In this document: in pieces, positions 43,338 through 54,125 of the stretch
How positions within the stretch are numbered: the first letter of the stretch is position 1
Layout of the letters: each line of letters starts with the position of its first letter
Assembly: GCF_003058325.1 (NCBI RefSeq)
Contig: NZ_CP028843.1
Location: 487,501 to 551,500, forward strand
Origin: Methylobacterium currus
GTDB lineage: Bacteria; Pseudomonadota; Alphaproteobacteria; Rhizobiales; Beijerinckiaceae
Direction: 5' to 3'
Length of the DNA: 64,000 nucleotides
Program-made: the position numbers and the translations under genes
Notes under the pieces: model-generated
Databases searched by the model: none
Told to the model about the DNA's origin: nothing
Seen by the model: only the letters and a program-made list of their open reading frames with translations

Positions 43338-44221
43338 CGGGAGGGCTCCGGATCGGGCGGCAGGCCGAGGAGGAAGAGGCCGAGGCGGTCGGCGAGCGCC
43401 ACCGTCTCCGCCCGGTCGAGCACCAGGGTGTCGCCGGCCCCGACCGCGATGCCGCGGCAGCCGGCCTCCGCCGCGTGCTTCACCGTCCGCGGGCCGATGG
43501 CCGGCAGGTCGACGCGCAGGTCCTGGCCGTCCTTCGCGCGCTTGACCAGCACCATCCCGGCGGGGGGGCGCCCGAGGCCGAGGGGCCGGCGGGCCAGCGC
43601 CCGGGCGCGCGCCAGCATCCGGTCGGTGCCCTCCGGCCCTTCGACCGCCAGCACGCGCCGGCTCGCCACCACGGCGGCCTGGCCGACATCGTGCGGCGAC
43701 AGGCTGGCGAGCAGCGCCCGGCCGGCCGCGACGGAGGCCTCCGCCGCCTCGTCGGGACCGAGGGCACCGAGTCGGCCCTGCGGCGCCATCAGGTGCGGCG
43801 CGAGATCGCGCACGCCGAGCACCGCCAGGCCGTGCTCTTCGAGGAGGGCGAGCACGCCGCGCAGCAGGTGGTCGTCGCCGCCCGAGGCGAGCGAGCGCAA
43901 GGCTTCGCGGTTGCGATAGGCGGCGAGGGTGTTGAGGAGCGCCGCCGGGCTCGGCCGCGCCACGGCGCCGGCGAGGGTCACGCCGACGGGCGCCCAGGCG
44001 CTCAAGGTGTCGAGGGCGCCGCGCACGTCGAGGAGGTCGATCGTGGCGTCGGCCCGCCGCCTCGTCGCCGGATCGGCGAAGCCCCGGATGGCCAGCACGC
44101 GGCAGGAGCGGCCGGCCCGGTCGAGGGAGGCGGCGATGAGGAGCGGGAGCCGGCCGGCCCCGGCCACGATCGCGACCGGGCCCGCCTCGGTCTCGGCGCG
44201 TGCCGCCGCGGCGGCCATCAC
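43334..44221 (-). CDS. lpxI: UDP-2,3-diacylglucosamine pyrophosphatase LpxI
   Basis: 295-aa enzyme that hydrolyses UDP-2,3-diacylglucosamine to lipid X, the step before LpxB; LpxI replaces LpxH in many alphaproteobacteria (known from Caulobacter). Family features are the N-terminal VAIVAGAGRLPLLIA, then LNTLAAYRNREALRSLASGGDD, and the C-terminal KDGQDLRVDLPAIGPRTV followed by GIAVGAGDTLVLDR. No lpxH is present in the window. It lies 10 bp after lpxA and overlaps lpxB by four bases. Confidence 0.95.
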   Translation of the reverse strand: MMAAAAARAETEAGPVAIVAGAGRLPLLIAASLDRAGRSCRVLAIRGFADPATRRRADATIDLLDVRGALDTLSAWAPVGVTLAGAVARPSPAALLNTLAAYRNREALRSLASGGDDHLLRGVLALLEEHGLAVLGVRDLAPHLMAPQGRLGALGPDEAAEASVAAGRALLASLSPHDVGQAAVVASRRVLAVEGPEGTDRMLARARALARRPLGLGRPPAGMVLVKRAKDGQDLRVDLPAIGPRTVKHAAEAGCRGIAVGAGDTLVLDRAETVALADRLGLFLLGLPPDPEPSR

Positions 44222-44231
44222 GCGGGACTCA

Positions 44232-45050
44232 TCAGGCAGGACCCGGGGCCTCGCGGGGCGTGCAGACCGAGCGCTTGCCGCCCTCGCGGATGAAGGCGAG
44301 GATCTCCTGCACGATCGGGTGCTGGTCGAACTCCGCCGCCACGTCCTCGACCCGCTCCATCAGCGTGCCTTCGAGGGCGAAGAGCAGGCGGTAGGCCTTG
44401 CGCAGGGCGTGGATCTCCTCGCGGGAGAAGCCGCGGCGCTGCAGCCCGATGATGTTGAGGCCCGACAGGTGGGCGCGGTTGCCCACCGCCATGCCGTAGG
44501 GGATCAGGTCGTTCTCCAGCCCCGAGAGGCCGCCCACGAAGGAATGCGCGCCGACCCGGGCGAACTGGATCACCGCGGCGCCGCCACCGAGGATCGCGTA
44601 GTCGCCGACCTGGCAATGGCCGGCCAGCATCACGTTGTTGGAGAACACGACGTGGTTGCCGACCCGGCAATCGTGGCCGACATGGCTGTTGGCCAGGAAC
44701 GCGCAGGCATCGCCCACCACCGTGGCGAGGCCGCCGCCGGCCGTGCCGGGGTTCATCGTCACCCCCTCGCGGATCTGGCAATCGGCGCCGATCGTCAGCG
44801 TCGAGTCCTCGCCGCGGAACTTCAGGTCCTGCGGCGGGTGGCCGATCGATGCGAACGGATAGATCCGGGTGCGCGGCCCGACCGTGGTGCGGCCCGCCAC
44901 GACCACGTGGCTCACCAGCCGCACCCCGTCCCCGAGCACGGCCTGCGGCCCGACATGGCAGAACGGCCCGATCTCGACGCCGGCGCCGAGCACCGCGCCG
45001 TCCTCGACCACCGCGCTCGGGTGGATGCGGGTCTCGCGGTCGTCGCTCAT
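44232..45050 (-). CDS. lpxA: Acyl-ACP--UDP-GlcNAc O-acyltransferase
   Basis: First enzyme of lipid A synthesis; transfers a 3-hydroxyacyl chain to UDP-N-acetylglucosamine. 272 aa with a left-handed beta-helix of hexapeptide repeats (residues about 8-190), the catalytic-His region [30 protein letters not shown] and the C-terminal helical domain ([19 protein letters not shown]). ATG 45050 overlaps the fabZ stop by ATGA. Acts as a soluble trimer. Confidence 0.96.
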   Translation of the reverse strand: MSDDRETRIHPSAVVEDGAVLGAGVEIGPFCHVGPQAVLGDGVRLVSHVVVAGRTTVGPRTRIYPFASIGHPPQDLKFRGEDSTLTIGADCQIREGVTMNPGTAGGGLATVVGDACAFLANSHVGHDCRVGNHVVFSNNVMLAGHCQVGDYAILGGGAAVIQFARVGAHSFVGGLSGLENDLIPYGMAVGNRAHLSGLNIIGLQRRGFSREEIHALRKAYRLLFALEGTLMERVEDVAAEFDQHPIVQEILAFIREGGKRSVCTPREAPGPA

Positions 45051-45511
45051 TCCGTCACCAGCATCGCGCCGATCTCGGCCTCGGCCACCAGCACGCCGTT
45101 CACCTTGGCCTCGCCCTTGAACCACCACATGAAGCGGCGGTTGCTGGTCTTGCGCATGTGGTACTCGACCACGTCGCCAGGCAGGACCGGCTTGCGGAAC
45201 TTCGCCTTGTCGATGGTCATGAAGAAGACCTTGCTCGGCTTGGCGTCGCCCTTGAGCTTGTGGGCGCAGCAGATCGCGCCTGCGGTCTGGGCCATGCCCT
45301 CGATCAGGAGCACGCCCGGGAAGACCGGGGCGGCCGGGAAGTGGCCGGTGAAGTGCGGCTCGTTGATCGTGACGTTCTTGATGCCGATGCAGCTCTCGTC
45401 CCGATCGATCTGCACGATCTTGTCGACCATCAGGAACGGGTAGCGGTGGGGCAGGAGCTCCATCACCCGCATGATGTCGGCCGTGCCCAGCTCGGCAGGC
45501 ATCTCGGTCAT
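45047..45511 (-). CDS. fabZ: 3-hydroxyacyl-ACP dehydratase
   Basis: Hot-dog-fold dehydratase (154 aa) of fatty-acid elongation that competes with LpxA for 3-hydroxyacyl-ACP, which explains its place in this cluster. Catalytic His and Glu are in [16 protein letters not shown] and [15 protein letters not shown] 45511 has GGGAG nine bases upstream; the in-frame ATG at 45529 is an alternative. The stop overlaps the lpxA start. Confidence 0.96.
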   Translation of the reverse strand: MTEMPAELGTADIMRVMELLPHRYPFLMVDKIVQIDRDESCIGIKNVTINEPHFTGHFPAAPVFPGVLLIEGMAQTAGAICCAHKLKGDAKPSKVFFMTIDKAKFRKPVLPGDVVEYHMRKTSNRRFMWWFKGEAKVNGVLVAEAEIGAMLVTE

Positions 45512-45718
45512 GGTGTCAGGCTCCCTCATGGCTGCCCCAGTCGCACGCGGAGCATCGGTCTCGGATCATCGGTGCGCCGTCTTTGGCGAGAAGCGGCGCG
45601 GATGCAAGCGATTTGCGGCGGGAGCACGGCAACGGCGGTGTCCCTGGATATCCCGGCTCGGGATCGGGACGTCCGGCGCCCGGCCAGCCTCGCGGGACAC
45701 GAGTCCGGGACATGGACC

Positions 45719-46774
45719 TCAGCCCTCGCCGGCCTCGTCGCGGGATCGCGCCGCGAGGTTCTTGAGCGTCGTCATCTCGCGGAACCACTCGCGCACGGGC
45801 TTCGCCGGCGTGCCGCCCCAGCGGGCACCCGCCGGCACGTCCTTGTTGATGTTGCTCGATCCGGCGACCTGCGCGCCCATGCCGATGCGCAGATGGCCCA
45901 CCACGCCCACCTGACCGCCGAGCACGACGTAATCCTCGAGCGTCGTCGAGCCCGAGATGCCGACCTGGGCGACGATCACGCAGTGGCGGCCGATGACGAC
46001 GTTGTGGGCGATCTGCACCAGGTTGTCGATCTTGGTGCCCTCGCCCACCACCGTGTCGCGGCTGGCGCCCCGGTCGATGGTGGTGTTGGCGCCGATCTCG
46101 ACGTCGTCCTGGATGATGACCCGGCCGACTTGCGGCACCTTGAGGTGACCGCCCGGTCCCATGGCGAAGCCGAACCCGTCCTGGCCGATGCGGGCGCCGC
46201 CATGCACGATCACCCTGTTGCCCAGGAAGGCGTGCAGCACCGAGGCATTGGGCCCGATGGCGCAGCCCCGCCCGATCCGCACGCTCGGGCCCACGACGCA
46301 GCCCGCCGCCAGCACCGTCTCGGCGCCGATCTCGGCCTGGGGCCCGATCACCACGCCGGGATCGACCACCACGCCGGGCTCGAGCCGGGCGGTCGGGTGG
46401 ACGAAGGAGCCGGGCGACACGCCGGTGGCCCCGAACAGGGAGGTCGGGCGCGCCGCGCTCGGAAACAGGCGGGCGAGCACAGTCGCGAAGCCCCGGTAGG
46501 CCTGGGGCGTCACCAGCGCGACCGTGCCCTCGGGCACCCGGGCGGCGAAGCGCGGGGTGACCAGGCAGGCGCGGGCCCGCGTGGTGCCGAGCGCGTCCGC
46601 ATACTTGGCGTTGTCCATGTAGGCGAGGTCGTCGGGACCGGCGCTCTCGAGGGGCGCCGCGGCGCGGATCACCGCCTCGCCGTCGGCCTCCGGTGGCAGG
46701 GCCGCGCCGGAGAGGGAAGCGACCTCGCGTAAGCTGACGGGACCCGCGAGGGGAAAGAAGACCGGTTCCGACAT
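45719..46774 (-). CDS. lpxD: UDP-3-O-acylglucosamine N-acyltransferase
   Basis: Adds the N-linked hydroxyacyl chain in lipid A synthesis. 351 aa: an N-terminal uridine-binding domain (about residues 1-105), a long hexapeptide beta-helix (about 110-310) and the active-site His in [12 protein letters not shown], and a C-terminal helix ([12 protein letters not shown]). ATG 46774 fits the family start; ATG 46783 is possible. It is followed by a ~200-bp gap before fabZ, longer than elsewhere in the cluster. Confidence 0.95.
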   Translation of the reverse strand: MSEPVFFPLAGPVSLREVASLSGAALPPEADGEAVIRAAAPLESAGPDDLAYMDNAKYADALGTTRARACLVTPRFAARVPEGTVALVTPQAYRGFATVLARLFPSAARPTSLFGATGVSPGSFVHPTARLEPGVVVDPGVVIGPQAEIGAETVLAAGCVVGPSVRIGRGCAIGPNASVLHAFLGNRVIVHGGARIGQDGFGFAMGPGGHLKVPQVGRVIIQDDVEIGANTTIDRGASRDTVVGEGTKIDNLVQIAHNVVIGRHCVIVAQVGISGSTTLEDYVVLGGQVGVVGHLRIGMGAQVAGSSNINKDVPAGARWGGTPAKPVREWFREMTTLKNLAARSRDEAGEG

Positions 46775-46875
46775 CGCCTGCATCCGCCTAAGGCCCGACG
46801 GGCCGGCTCGGGCCGGACCGCCATCCTCCCGTCGAGGGGAGGGCGCCCGGACTAACCGGTTGAGCCGGGGGGCAC

Positions 46876-46911
46876 AAACGAAAACAGCCGCGGAAGCTCG
46901 TCGCTCCGCGG
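46876..46911 (-). terminator. Intrinsic terminator after bamA
   Basis: On the minus strand ccgcgga and tccgcgg (46888-46894 and 46905-46911) form a 7-bp stem with a 10-base loop, followed by ctgttttcgttt. It lies about 50 bases after the bamA stop, so lpxD probably has its own promoter or depends on read-through. Confidence 0.65.
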
Positions 46912-46959
46912 CCGTCGAACGAAGCGGGGGCGCCGTCGGCGCCCGCCGGGTGGGTTCTG

Positions 46960-49500
46960 TTAGAAGCGCGAGCCGCCCGAGAAGCGGAAGGCCTGCGTCT
47001 GGTCCTTGCCGACCTTGCCGAAATAGGTGCCGTCGGCACCGAAGACCTTCTGGCCTTCGTCCTTGGTGAGGGCGTAGGCGTAGTCGAAGCGGATCGGGCC
47101 GAGCGGCGAGTTCCACAGGATCGACGCACCGACCGACGAACGGATCGTCGCCTTGTCGCGGACGTTCACGCATTCCGGCTCGACGCCGACGGTGAGGGCG
47201 TTGAAGTTGCACGCGCCGCCCGGTGCTGTGCCGTTGATGAAGCCGTCGCCGTTGACGTCGAAGGCGCGGCGGCCCTTGTAGCCGAACAGCGTACCGGCAT
47301 CGGCGAAGACCGCGCCCTTCAGGCCGAGGTCGCGGGGCAGGCCCCAGATCGGGAACTGCACCTCGACCGAGGCGCCGACATAGGTCGTGCCGCCGATCGC
47401 ATTCGAGCGGGCATCGCCCGAGCCGACGTCGCGCGGGCCGATGCCGTTCGGCGCGAAGCCGCGCACCAGCGACGGGCCGAGGAAGAACTGGTCGGTGACG
47501 CGGAGCGAATTGCCTTCGGTCGGGCTGACGTGGCCGCCCTGGAACTTCACGAAGCCGACGACATCCTCGTACAGCTCCTTGTAATACCGGGCCTCGCCGG
47601 TGACGCGGAAGAACTTCGAGTCGCCGCCCAGGCCCGCATATTCGGGCTTGATCTCGCCGTAGAAGCCGTTGCGCGGCAGCTGCAGGTTGTCCAGGGTCGA
47701 ATAGGCCAGGGTGACGCCGGCGAGCGACGTCAGCGTCGAGCCGACCGCCTCCTTGAGGGCGATCGACGCCTCGCCGTCATAGGCGCAGTTCGGGTACTGG
47801 GCCAGGCCGCCGACGTTCCGGCCGTTGAGGATCGTGCCCGGATCGTAGGTCTTGGTGTAGCCCGGGATCGGGAACGAGCAGTCGTTGTACGGCCGCTTGA
47901 TCGTGTTCGGGATCTTCAGGTCGGTGTTGTAGATCGAGTAGCGCAGCGTGATGCCGAACTCCTCGGTGATCGGCAGGCCGAGGCGGAGCTGGCCGCCGAC
48001 CACGTCGGTCACGTAGCGCGAGTAGCGGGTCTGGTCGCTGTACTTGTTGAAGACGTCGAAGCCGGCCGCGAGGCGGTAGCCGAGGAAGTACGGCTCGGTG
48101 AACGAGAAATCGACGCCGCGGGTATACTGGCCGGCGGTGCCGGCGAGGCGGACATACTGGCCGCGGCCGAGGAAGTTCGATTCCGAGACCGAGACCTCGC
48201 CGATGATCCCGTCCGCCGTCGAGTAGCCGCCGGCGACCGAGAACGAGCCGGTCGGTTGATCCTCGACATCGATGTTCACGATGACGCGGTCGGGGGCCGA
48301 GCCGGGCTCGTTGGAGAACCGCACCTTCTTGAAGAAGCCGAGGCCGTTCAGCCGACGCTCGGCCCGGTCGACCAGCACGCGGTTGTAGGCGTCGCCCTCG
48401 GTCAGGTCGAGCTCGCGCCGCACCACGTAGTCGCGCGTGCGGGTGTTGCCGCGCACGTTGATGCGCTCGATGTAGACCTTCGGGCCGTCCTCGACGATGT
48501 AGCCGAGGGCGACGGTGCCGGTGGCACGGTCGCGCTCGCCGGTCGGGCGGACCTGGGCGAAGGGGTGGCCGGACCGGGCCACCGAGGTGGTGACGCCGGT
48601 CAGCGTCTTCTCGACGTCCTCGGCATTGTAGACGTCGCCGACGCCGGTGCGCAGCTCGTCGCGCAGCACCGTGCCGTCGACGCCGGGGATGCGGGAATCG
48701 ACCGAGACCGCGCCGACGCGGTACTGCTGGCCTTCCTCGACCGTGATGGTGATGATCCAGCCGCCGGCAGCGTCGTCGAAGCGCGAATCCGCCGAGGCGA
48801 CCCGGAAGTCGGCATAGCCGTTCTTCAGGTAGTAGCGCCGGATCAGGTCGAGGTCGTTGGCGAGCCGGTCGGGATCGTAGACGTCCGAGGTCTTGACGAA
48901 GCTGAGGAGGTTCATCTCCGACAGCGTCATCAGGTCCTTGAGCCGGCCGTCCGAATAGACCTGGTTGCCGACGAAGCGGATCTCCTTGACGCCGGTCTTG
49001 TCGCCCTCGTCGATCGCGTAGACGACGTCGACGCGGCCGTTCGGCAGGTCGACGGTGCGGACCGAGACCTTGGCGAGGCCGCGGCCGGCGCGGCGGTAGA
49101 CCTCGCGGATGCGCTCGAGATCGGAGTTGACGGTCGCCTGGCTGTAGGGCCCGCGCGCCTTCGACTCGACGATGCCCTCGAGCGTCGCCTTCTCGACCTT
49201 CTTGTTGCCCTCGAAGAAGACGCGGTTGATCGTGTTGTTCTCACGCACCGACACGATGATGCGCCCGCCATTGTGCGCCACGCGCACGTCGGAGAACATC
49301 CCGCTGGCGATCAGGTTGCGGCGGCCCTCCTCGGGCGACACGCCGACCACGTAGGAACGGACCGTCTCTGCGTCGATCCGGGAATTGCCCTGAACGACAA
49401 TCTGCTGCGCGAAGGCGCTGCCGCTGGCGGCGATGGTGGCGGCCATGACAATGGCGCCTTTCGCCGACGCACGCCGGCGCTTACCCGTCATCGACATCAT
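46960..49500 (-). CDS. bamA: Outer membrane protein assembly factor BamA
   Basis: Omp85 protein of 846 aa that folds and inserts beta barrels into the outer membrane. The signal peptide ([19 protein letters not shown]) is followed by five POTRA domains (about residues 28-425), starting [18 protein letters not shown] and ending near [22 protein letters not shown]. The 16-strand barrel has the loop-6 region [11 protein letters not shown] and the terminal strand [11 protein letters not shown] with C-terminal Phe. ATG 49500 (or 49497) opens the signal peptide; the frame to 49626 is not conserved. Downstream of rseP, as in many proteobacteria. Confidence 0.97.
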   Translation of the reverse strand: MMSMTGKRRRASAKGAIVMAATIAASGSAFAQQIVVQGNSRIDAETVRSYVVGVSPEEGRRNLIASGMFSDVRVAHNGGRIIVSVRENNTINRVFFEGNKKVEKATLEGIVESKARGPYSQATVNSDLERIREVYRRAGRGLAKVSVRTVDLPNGRVDVVYAIDEGDKTGVKEIRFVGNQVYSDGRLKDLMTLSEMNLLSFVKTSDVYDPDRLANDLDLIRRYYLKNGYADFRVASADSRFDDAAGGWIITITVEEGQQYRVGAVSVDSRIPGVDGTVLRDELRTGVGDVYNAEDVEKTLTGVTTSVARSGHPFAQVRPTGERDRATGTVALGYIVEDGPKVYIERINVRGNTRTRDYVVRRELDLTEGDAYNRVLVDRAERRLNGLGFFKKVRFSNEPGSAPDRVIVNIDVEDQPTGSFSVAGGYSTADGIIGEVSVSESNFLGRGQYVRLAGTAGQYTRGVDFSFTEPYFLGYRLAAGFDVFNKYSDQTRYSRYVTDVVGGQLRLGLPITEEFGITLRYSIYNTDLKIPNTIKRPYNDCSFPIPGYTKTYDPGTILNGRNVGGLAQYPNCAYDGEASIALKEAVGSTLTSLAGVTLAYSTLDNLQLPRNGFYGEIKPEYAGLGGDSKFFRVTGEARYYKELYEDVVGFVKFQGGHVSPTEGNSLRVTDQFFLGPSLVRGFAPNGIGPRDVGSGDARSNAIGGTTYVGASVEVQFPIWGLPRDLGLKGAVFADAGTLFGYKGRRAFDVNGDGFINGTAPGGACNFNALTVGVEPECVNVRDKATIRSSVGASILWNSPLGPIRFDYAYALTKDEGQKVFGADGTYFGKVGKDQTQAFRFSGGSRF

Positions 49501-49857
49501 CAAATGGCCCGTCTCATTTTTTGTCGGCACGGGTTCACACCCGCAGACGATCACCCTCTTGCAAAGGCGAAGGCCCCTGGTCCTAGCCCCGCTTCTATCG
49601 GGAATCCCTGGCGAAGCAAACGCCACGCTCCCAGCCGACAGGGATTTTGCCCAGACGTTGCCTTCCTGTCACGGGCCACGGCCACGCTTTTCACCAGCCA
49701 GAGTCAGCGCGCGATGAAGGGCCCGCGGGCGCGAACGCCCCGGAATGGCACGCATTTTACGAAAATTGGAGGGATTCGAGGCCCTTGGGGGGATCCACGA
49801 AAAAGAGCCGCCCGCGCGAGGCGGGCGGCTCTCGGCAGCCGGAGAAATTCCCTAGCG
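49501..49857. other. Intergenic region between rseP and bamA
   Basis: About 360 bases holding the rseP terminator at its right end and presumably the bamA promoter. No gene was recognised in it. Confidence 0.55.
49796..49832 (-). terminator. Intrinsic terminator after rseP
   Basis: agagccgcccgc (49804-49815) and gcgggcggctct (49821-49832) form a perfect 12-bp stem with a 5-base loop, followed on the minus strand by a run of Ts (ctctttttcg). It lies 26 bases after the rseP stop. Confidence 0.85.
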
Positions 49858-51018
49858 TCAGGTGCCGCGGTTGAAGGCGGCGCCGATATGCAGGATGTCG
49901 TTCCAGGTCGCGAACAGCATCAGCATCAGCACCAGGGCGAGGCCGATGCGGAAGCCGATCTCCTGCGCCCGCTCGCTCAAGGGGCGGCCGCGCACGATCT
50001 CGACGGCGTAGAACATCAGGTGGCCGCCATCGAGCATCGGCACCGGAAACAGGTTGATGAGCCCGATCGAGACCGACAGGACCGCGATCAGCCCCACCAG
50101 GGCGCTGATGCCGCCGACCTTGGCGGCCTGCCCCGAGACCCGGGCGATGCCCATCGGCCCCGAGAGCTGGTCGGCGGATTCGCGGCCCGTGATCAGCTTG
50201 CCGATGTAGTTGAAGGTGCGATCGACGACGAAGTAGGTCTCGGTGACGCCGATCTTCAGCGAATCGAGCGCGCCGTAGCGCACCAGCTTGACGTCGGCCG
50301 CGTCGCGCGGCCCCTGGATCCCCAGCCGCCCGATGCGCTGGGTGCCGAACGGGGTCTTGTCCTCGTAGACGTCCGGCGTCGCGGTGAGCGGGGTGGGGAC
50401 CCCGCCGCGCTCCACCGTGAAGTCGAGCCGGTCGCCGGCAGCGCCCGAGACGGTGCGCTGCATGTCGGCGAAGTTGTGGATGGGGCTGCCGTTGATCGTC
50501 AGCACCACGTCGCCGGCCTGGAAGCCGGCGCGCTCGGCCGCGCTGCCCGCCTGCACCGCCGAGACCCGGGGCGCCACCTCGTAGCGGCCGGTGGCGTAGA
50601 CGGCGCCGGCGAAGACCACGATGGCGAGGAGGAAATTCGCGATCGGGCCCGCCGCCACGATGGCGACCCGCTTCCAGACGTTCTGGGTGTGGAAGCTGAT
50701 CGCGTGCTCGGCCGGGTTCATGCGCGCCATCGCGTCCGCGTCCGGCACGCTGGCGCCGTTCATGTCGCCGACGAACTTGACGTAGCCGCCCAGCGGGATC
50801 GCCGAGAGCTTCCAGCGGGTGCCGCGGCGGTCGTTGAAACCGACGAGCTCGGGCCCGAAGCCGATCGAGAAGCTGGTCACCCCGACGCCGCACCAGCGCC
50901 CGACCAGGAAATGGCCGAGCTCGTGGATGAACACCACGACGGTGAGAACGAACAGGAACGGCACGATGTAGCCGAGCAGGTTCGTCGTCGCACCGCCGAC
51001 GACGTTGAGCAGATCCAT
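49858..51018 (-). CDS. rseP: Site-2 protease RseP
   Basis: Inner-membrane zinc metalloprotease of 386 aa that cuts anti-sigma factors and signal peptide remnants within the membrane. The zinc motif HELGH is at about residue 34 in the first helix. A PDZ domain follows (SAAERAGFQAGDVVLTINGSPI). The third zinc ligand is in MLDGGHLM, and a final membrane helix ends the protein. ATG 51018 has GAGG upstream, better than GTG 51024. It is followed by a strong terminator. Confidence 0.95.
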   Translation of the reverse strand: MDLLNVVGGATTNLLGYIVPFLFVLTVVVFIHELGHFLVGRWCGVGVTSFSIGFGPELVGFNDRRGTRWKLSAIPLGGYVKFVGDMNGASVPDADAMARMNPAEHAISFHTQNVWKRVAIVAAGPIANFLLAIVVFAGAVYATGRYEVAPRVSAVQAGSAAERAGFQAGDVVLTINGSPIHNFADMQRTVSGAAGDRLDFTVERGGVPTPLTATPDVYEDKTPFGTQRIGRLGIQGPRDAADVKLVRYGALDSLKIGVTETYFVVDRTFNYIGKLITGRESADQLSGPMGIARVSGQAAKVGGISALVGLIAVLSVSIGLINLFPVPMLDGGHLMFYAVEIVRGRPLSERAQEIGFRIGLALVLMLMLFATWNDILHIGAAFNRGT

Positions 51019-51159
51019 GGTCACCTCGATGCGGCGCGGCGGGCCTTGTCGTGACCCGGCGCGGCCGCCTTGCCGATCCCCCCACCATACAGAGTCCGCG
51101 GGCTCGCGAACAGAGCGTGAAACGGCCGAGGGTTAACTTAACGGAAGGTCAACGCTCGG

Positions 51160-52323
51160 TCAGGCGGCCAGGGCCGATTGGCTCCAGTCCCGCACCTCGG
51201 CGTCGATGGCGAGGGCCTCCTCGACGTCGGCGGGAGCGGCGGGGAAGCGCGCCGCGAAATGCTCGCAGGCCCGCTCGACCAGGGCGGCGATGTCGTAGAA
51301 GCCGATCCCGCCGGCGATGAACGCCGCGACCGCGATCTCGTTGGCGGCGTTCATCACCGTCGGTTGCGCGCCGCCGGCGGCGAGCGCGGCCTTGGCGATC
51401 CGCAGGCAGGGGAAGCGCTCCTCGTCCGGACGCTCGAAGGTCAGGCTGCCGGTCGCCGCGAGATCGAGAGGCTTGCCGCGGGCGATCGACAGGCGCTCGC
51501 CGAGGCCGAGGCAATGGGCGATCGGCACCCGCATGTCGGGGACGTAAAGCCCGGCCGTCACGGCGCCGTCGCGCCAGGTGACGAGGGCGTGGACGATCGA
51601 TTGCGGATGCACCACGGCGTCGAGGCGCTCGGCCTCGATGCCGAACAGGTGGTGAGCCTCGATCAGCTCCAGCCCCTTGTTCATCAGGGTGGCCGAATCG
51701 ATGTTGATCTTCATGCCCATCGACCAGGTCGGGTGGGCGGCCGCGTCGGCGGCGCTCGCCGCGGCGATCCGCTCCCGGGTCGCGGTCCGGAACGGTCCGC
51801 CGGAGGCGGTGATGGTCATCCGGGTGATGTCGTCGATGCGGCCGGTGCCGATCGACTGCTCGAGCGCGTTGTGCTCGGAATCCATCGGCAGGAGGCGGGC
51901 GCCGTATCGCTTGGCGTCGCGCATGAAGGCGTCGCCGGCGCAGACCAGGCTCTCCTTGTTGGCGAGCGCCACGGTGCGGCCCTGGCGGATCGCCGCGCAG
52001 GTGGGGCTCAGGCCCGCAGCCCCGCTCACCGCCGCCACCACGAGGTCGGCGTCCCGGGTCGCGGCCTCGATCACCGCCGAGGGGCCGGCGCCGCAGGCGA
52101 TGCCGGACCCCGACAGCGCGTCGCGCAAGGCCGGACCGGAATCGGGATCGGCGATCGCCGCGAACTCGGCGTTCAATTCGCGGGCGACGCGGGCCAGCGC
52201 CTGCGCATCGCGGCCGCCCGCCACGGCGCCGACCCGGAAGCGGTCCCGGTGCTGGTCGAGCAGGTCGGCGGTGGAGCGCCCGATCGAGCCGGTCGCGCCC
52301 AGGACGGAGACGGTGAGGGTCAT
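51160..52323 (-). CDS. dxr: 1-deoxy-D-xylulose 5-phosphate reductoisomerase
   Basis: Second enzyme of the non-mevalonate isoprenoid pathway, making methylerythritol phosphate with NADPH. 387 aa with the NADPH motif LGATGSIGRST at residues 8-18, the metal/substrate motif PMDSEHNALEQ, the SMGMKINIDSATLMNKGLE block (shortened here) and the flexible loop PHPTWS-type segment. Starts at ATG 52323, overlapping the cdsA stop by four bases. Feeds UppS and other isoprenoid users in the same cluster. Confidence 0.96.
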   Translation of the reverse strand: MTLTVSVLGATGSIGRSTADLLDQHRDRFRVGAVAGGRDAQALARVARELNAEFAAIADPDSGPALRDALSGSGIACGAGPSAVIEAATRDADLVVAAVSGAAGLSPTCAAIRQGRTVALANKESLVCAGDAFMRDAKRYGARLLPMDSEHNALEQSIGTGRIDDITRMTITASGGPFRTATRERIAAASAADAAAHPTWSMGMKINIDSATLMNKGLELIEAHHLFGIEAERLDAVVHPQSIVHALVTWRDGAVTAGLYVPDMRVPIAHCLGLGERLSIARGKPLDLAATGSLTFERPDEERFPCLRIAKAALAAGGAQPTVMNAANEIAVAAFIAGGIGFYDIAALVERACEHFAARFPAAPADVEEALAIDAEVRDWSQSALAA

Positions 52324-53213
52324 GAGGATCCCGCGAGAGTGAGGCCGACGAGCAGGAGGCCGGCGAGGAGGGCCGCGGCGAAGAAGCCGTCCAGGCGGTC
52401 CATCACGCCGCCATGGCCCGGGATCAGGCGGCCGGAATCCTTGGCGCCGTAGGCGCGCTTGAGCGCCGATTCGGCGAGATCGCCGCCCTGGCTCATCACC
52501 GAGCCGAGGGCCGAGAGTGCGCAGGCCAGCGGCAGCGGCAGGGCCTCGGTGGCGCCGAGATGGCGCGCGCCGGCGGCCACCGCGCCACCGACGATCGTCG
52601 CCCCGATCAACCCGCCGCAAAAGCCCGACCAGGTCTTCTTCGGGCTCACCGCGGGCCACAGCTTCGGCCCGCCGAGGGAGCGGCCGGTGAAGTAGGCGGC
52701 GATGTCGGTGGTCCAGACCACGCCGAACAGCCAGAGCGGGCCGGCGAGCCCGATGCGGGGATCGTCGCGCAAGGCGACCGGCACCAGGGCGACCACGAGA
52801 GCGCAGGCGAGGCTGGCCGGCGCCCAGATCCGCCCCGCGGCCGGCCGGGCGAGGAGCGCCAGGAGGGCGAGGCCTATGATCGCCGCCCCGGCGAGCCAGG
52901 GGAGGGGAGCGGCGAGCCGCGCGCCGGCCATGACACCCAGAAGGACGAGGCCCGCGATGGCGAGGAGCGGCCGGTGGGGCGCGGTGCGGGTGATGGCGAG
53001 CCACTCGCCCACCACCGCGAGGCCGGCGAGGAACCAGACCACCGCGAAGATCCAGCCGCCGTTCAGCGTCGCGCCGAGCACCAGGAGGCCGAGCACGATG
53101 CCGGAGACCGTGCGGGCGCCGAGCTCCGTCGCCGGCCAGGCTGGGCGGCCCGTCACGGGGGTGCCGGTTCCGGGTGCTCCGGTGCCCGGCGCCTTCGTAT
53201 TGTCGCCCGCCAT
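52320..53213 (-). CDS. cdsA: Phosphatidate cytidylyltransferase
   Basis: Makes CDP-diacylglycerol for phospholipid synthesis; integral inner-membrane protein of 297 aa with seven or eight helices. The CdsA signature SALKRAYGAKDSGRLIPGHG continuing into GVMDRLD is complete, with its Asp, Lys and His residues. The N-terminus has a repeated Thr/Gly/Pro stretch (TGAPGTGTPVTG). Two ATGs in tandem (53216 and 53213) precede it. Coupled to dxr by an ATGA overlap. Confidence 0.95.
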   Translation of the reverse strand: MAGDNTKAPGTGAPGTGTPVTGRPAWPATELGARTVSGIVLGLLVLGATLNGGWIFAVVWFLAGLAVVGEWLAITRTAPHRPLLAIAGLVLLGVMAGARLAAPLPWLAGAAIIGLALLALLARPAAGRIWAPASLACALVVALVPVALRDDPRIGLAGPLWLFGVVWTTDIAAYFTGRSLGGPKLWPAVSPKKTWSGFCGGLIGATIVGGAVAAGARHLGATEALPLPLACALSALGSVMSQGGDLAESALKRAYGAKDSGRLIPGHGGVMDRLDGFFAAALLAGLLLVGLTLAGSS

Positions 53214-53920
53214 CACCCCGCCCGGGCGCTGAGGCCGCCGAAGCGGCGGTCGCGGTTCTGGAACTCGCCGATCGCGGCGAGGAAGGTGGCGTGGTCGAAA
53301 TCCGGCCAGAAATCCGGCACGAACACGAACTCGGAATAGGCGGTCTGCCAGGTCAGGAAGTTCGACACCCGCTGCTCGCCCGAGGTGCGGATGACGAGGT
53401 CGGGATCGGGAATGCCGTCGGTGTCGAGCGCGGCCGTGAGCGCCGCGGCGTCGATCGCCTCGGGCGCCAAGCGTCCTTCGGCGACGGCCGCGGCGAGCTT
53501 TCTCACCGCGCGCAGGATCTCCTGGCGCCCGCCATAGTTGAACGCCACCACGAGCGTCAGCTTGGTGTTGCGGGCGGTGCGCTCCTCGGCCTCGCGCAGG
53601 AGACCGGCGATGTCGCCCGGCAGGCCGTCGCGCTCGCCGATGATCCGCACCCGGACGCCGTTGGCGTGCAGGTCGGCGAGGTCGCGGCGCACGAACAGCT
53701 TCAAAAGGCCCATCAGGTCCGCCACCTCGGCGGCGGGCCGGCGCCAGTTCTCGGAGGAGAAGCTGTAGATGGTGAGGTAGGGGATCCGCAGGTCGATCGC
53801 CGAGCGCACGGCCCGGCGCACCGCCTCGACCCCGCGGCGATGGCCCTCGACCCGCGGCAGCCCCCGGCGGGCGGCCCAGCGGCCGTTGCCGTCCATGATG
53901 ATGGCGACGTGGGTCGGCAT
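53213..53920 (-). CDS. uppS: Undecaprenyl diphosphate synthase
   Basis: cis-Prenyltransferase that makes the C55 lipid carrier for peptidoglycan and polysaccharide assembly. Conserved regions are [13 protein letters not shown] with the catalytic Asp, [18 protein letters not shown] and the C-terminal [17 protein letters not shown]. The start is uncertain: 53920 places the first conserved strand at residue 4, while in-frame starts at 54049 and GTG 54097 would add 43 to 59 low-complexity residues. The stop touches the tandem cdsA starts. Confidence 0.93.
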   Translation of the reverse strand: MPTHVAIIMDGNGRWAARRGLPRVEGHRRGVEAVRRAVRSAIDLRIPYLTIYSFSSENWRRPAAEVADLMGLLKLFVRRDLADLHANGVRVRIIGERDGLPGDIAGLLREAEERTARNTKLTLVVAFNYGGRQEILRAVRKLAAAVAEGRLAPEAIDAAALTAALDTDGIPDPDLVIRTSGEQRVSNFLTWQTAYSEFVFVPDFWPDFDHATFLAAIGEFQNRDRRFGGLSARAG

Positions 53921-54125
53921 CGTCCCGCCGGGGGAGGACCCGCTCGCCGGGGCCGGGCAGGGTGCCAGGTGGACCTGATCTCGGCCCTGGTCCTGGCCCT
54001 CGTCCCGGCCTGCCTCCAGCAGGGTCACCGTCTCGCTGTCGCCTGCCATGCTGGCCCCGACCCCGGCGGAGCCGTTGCCCGGCTCCGCGCTCCCCACGCG
54101 CTCGTTTCCGTCATGCCGGCCTTCG

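Noticed and set aside
47530-51054. Very long plus-strand open frame opposite bamA and rseP
   Set aside because: It is antisense to two certain genes, and its Ala/Arg/Asp/Gly/His-rich product is the usual shadow of high-GC coding DNA.
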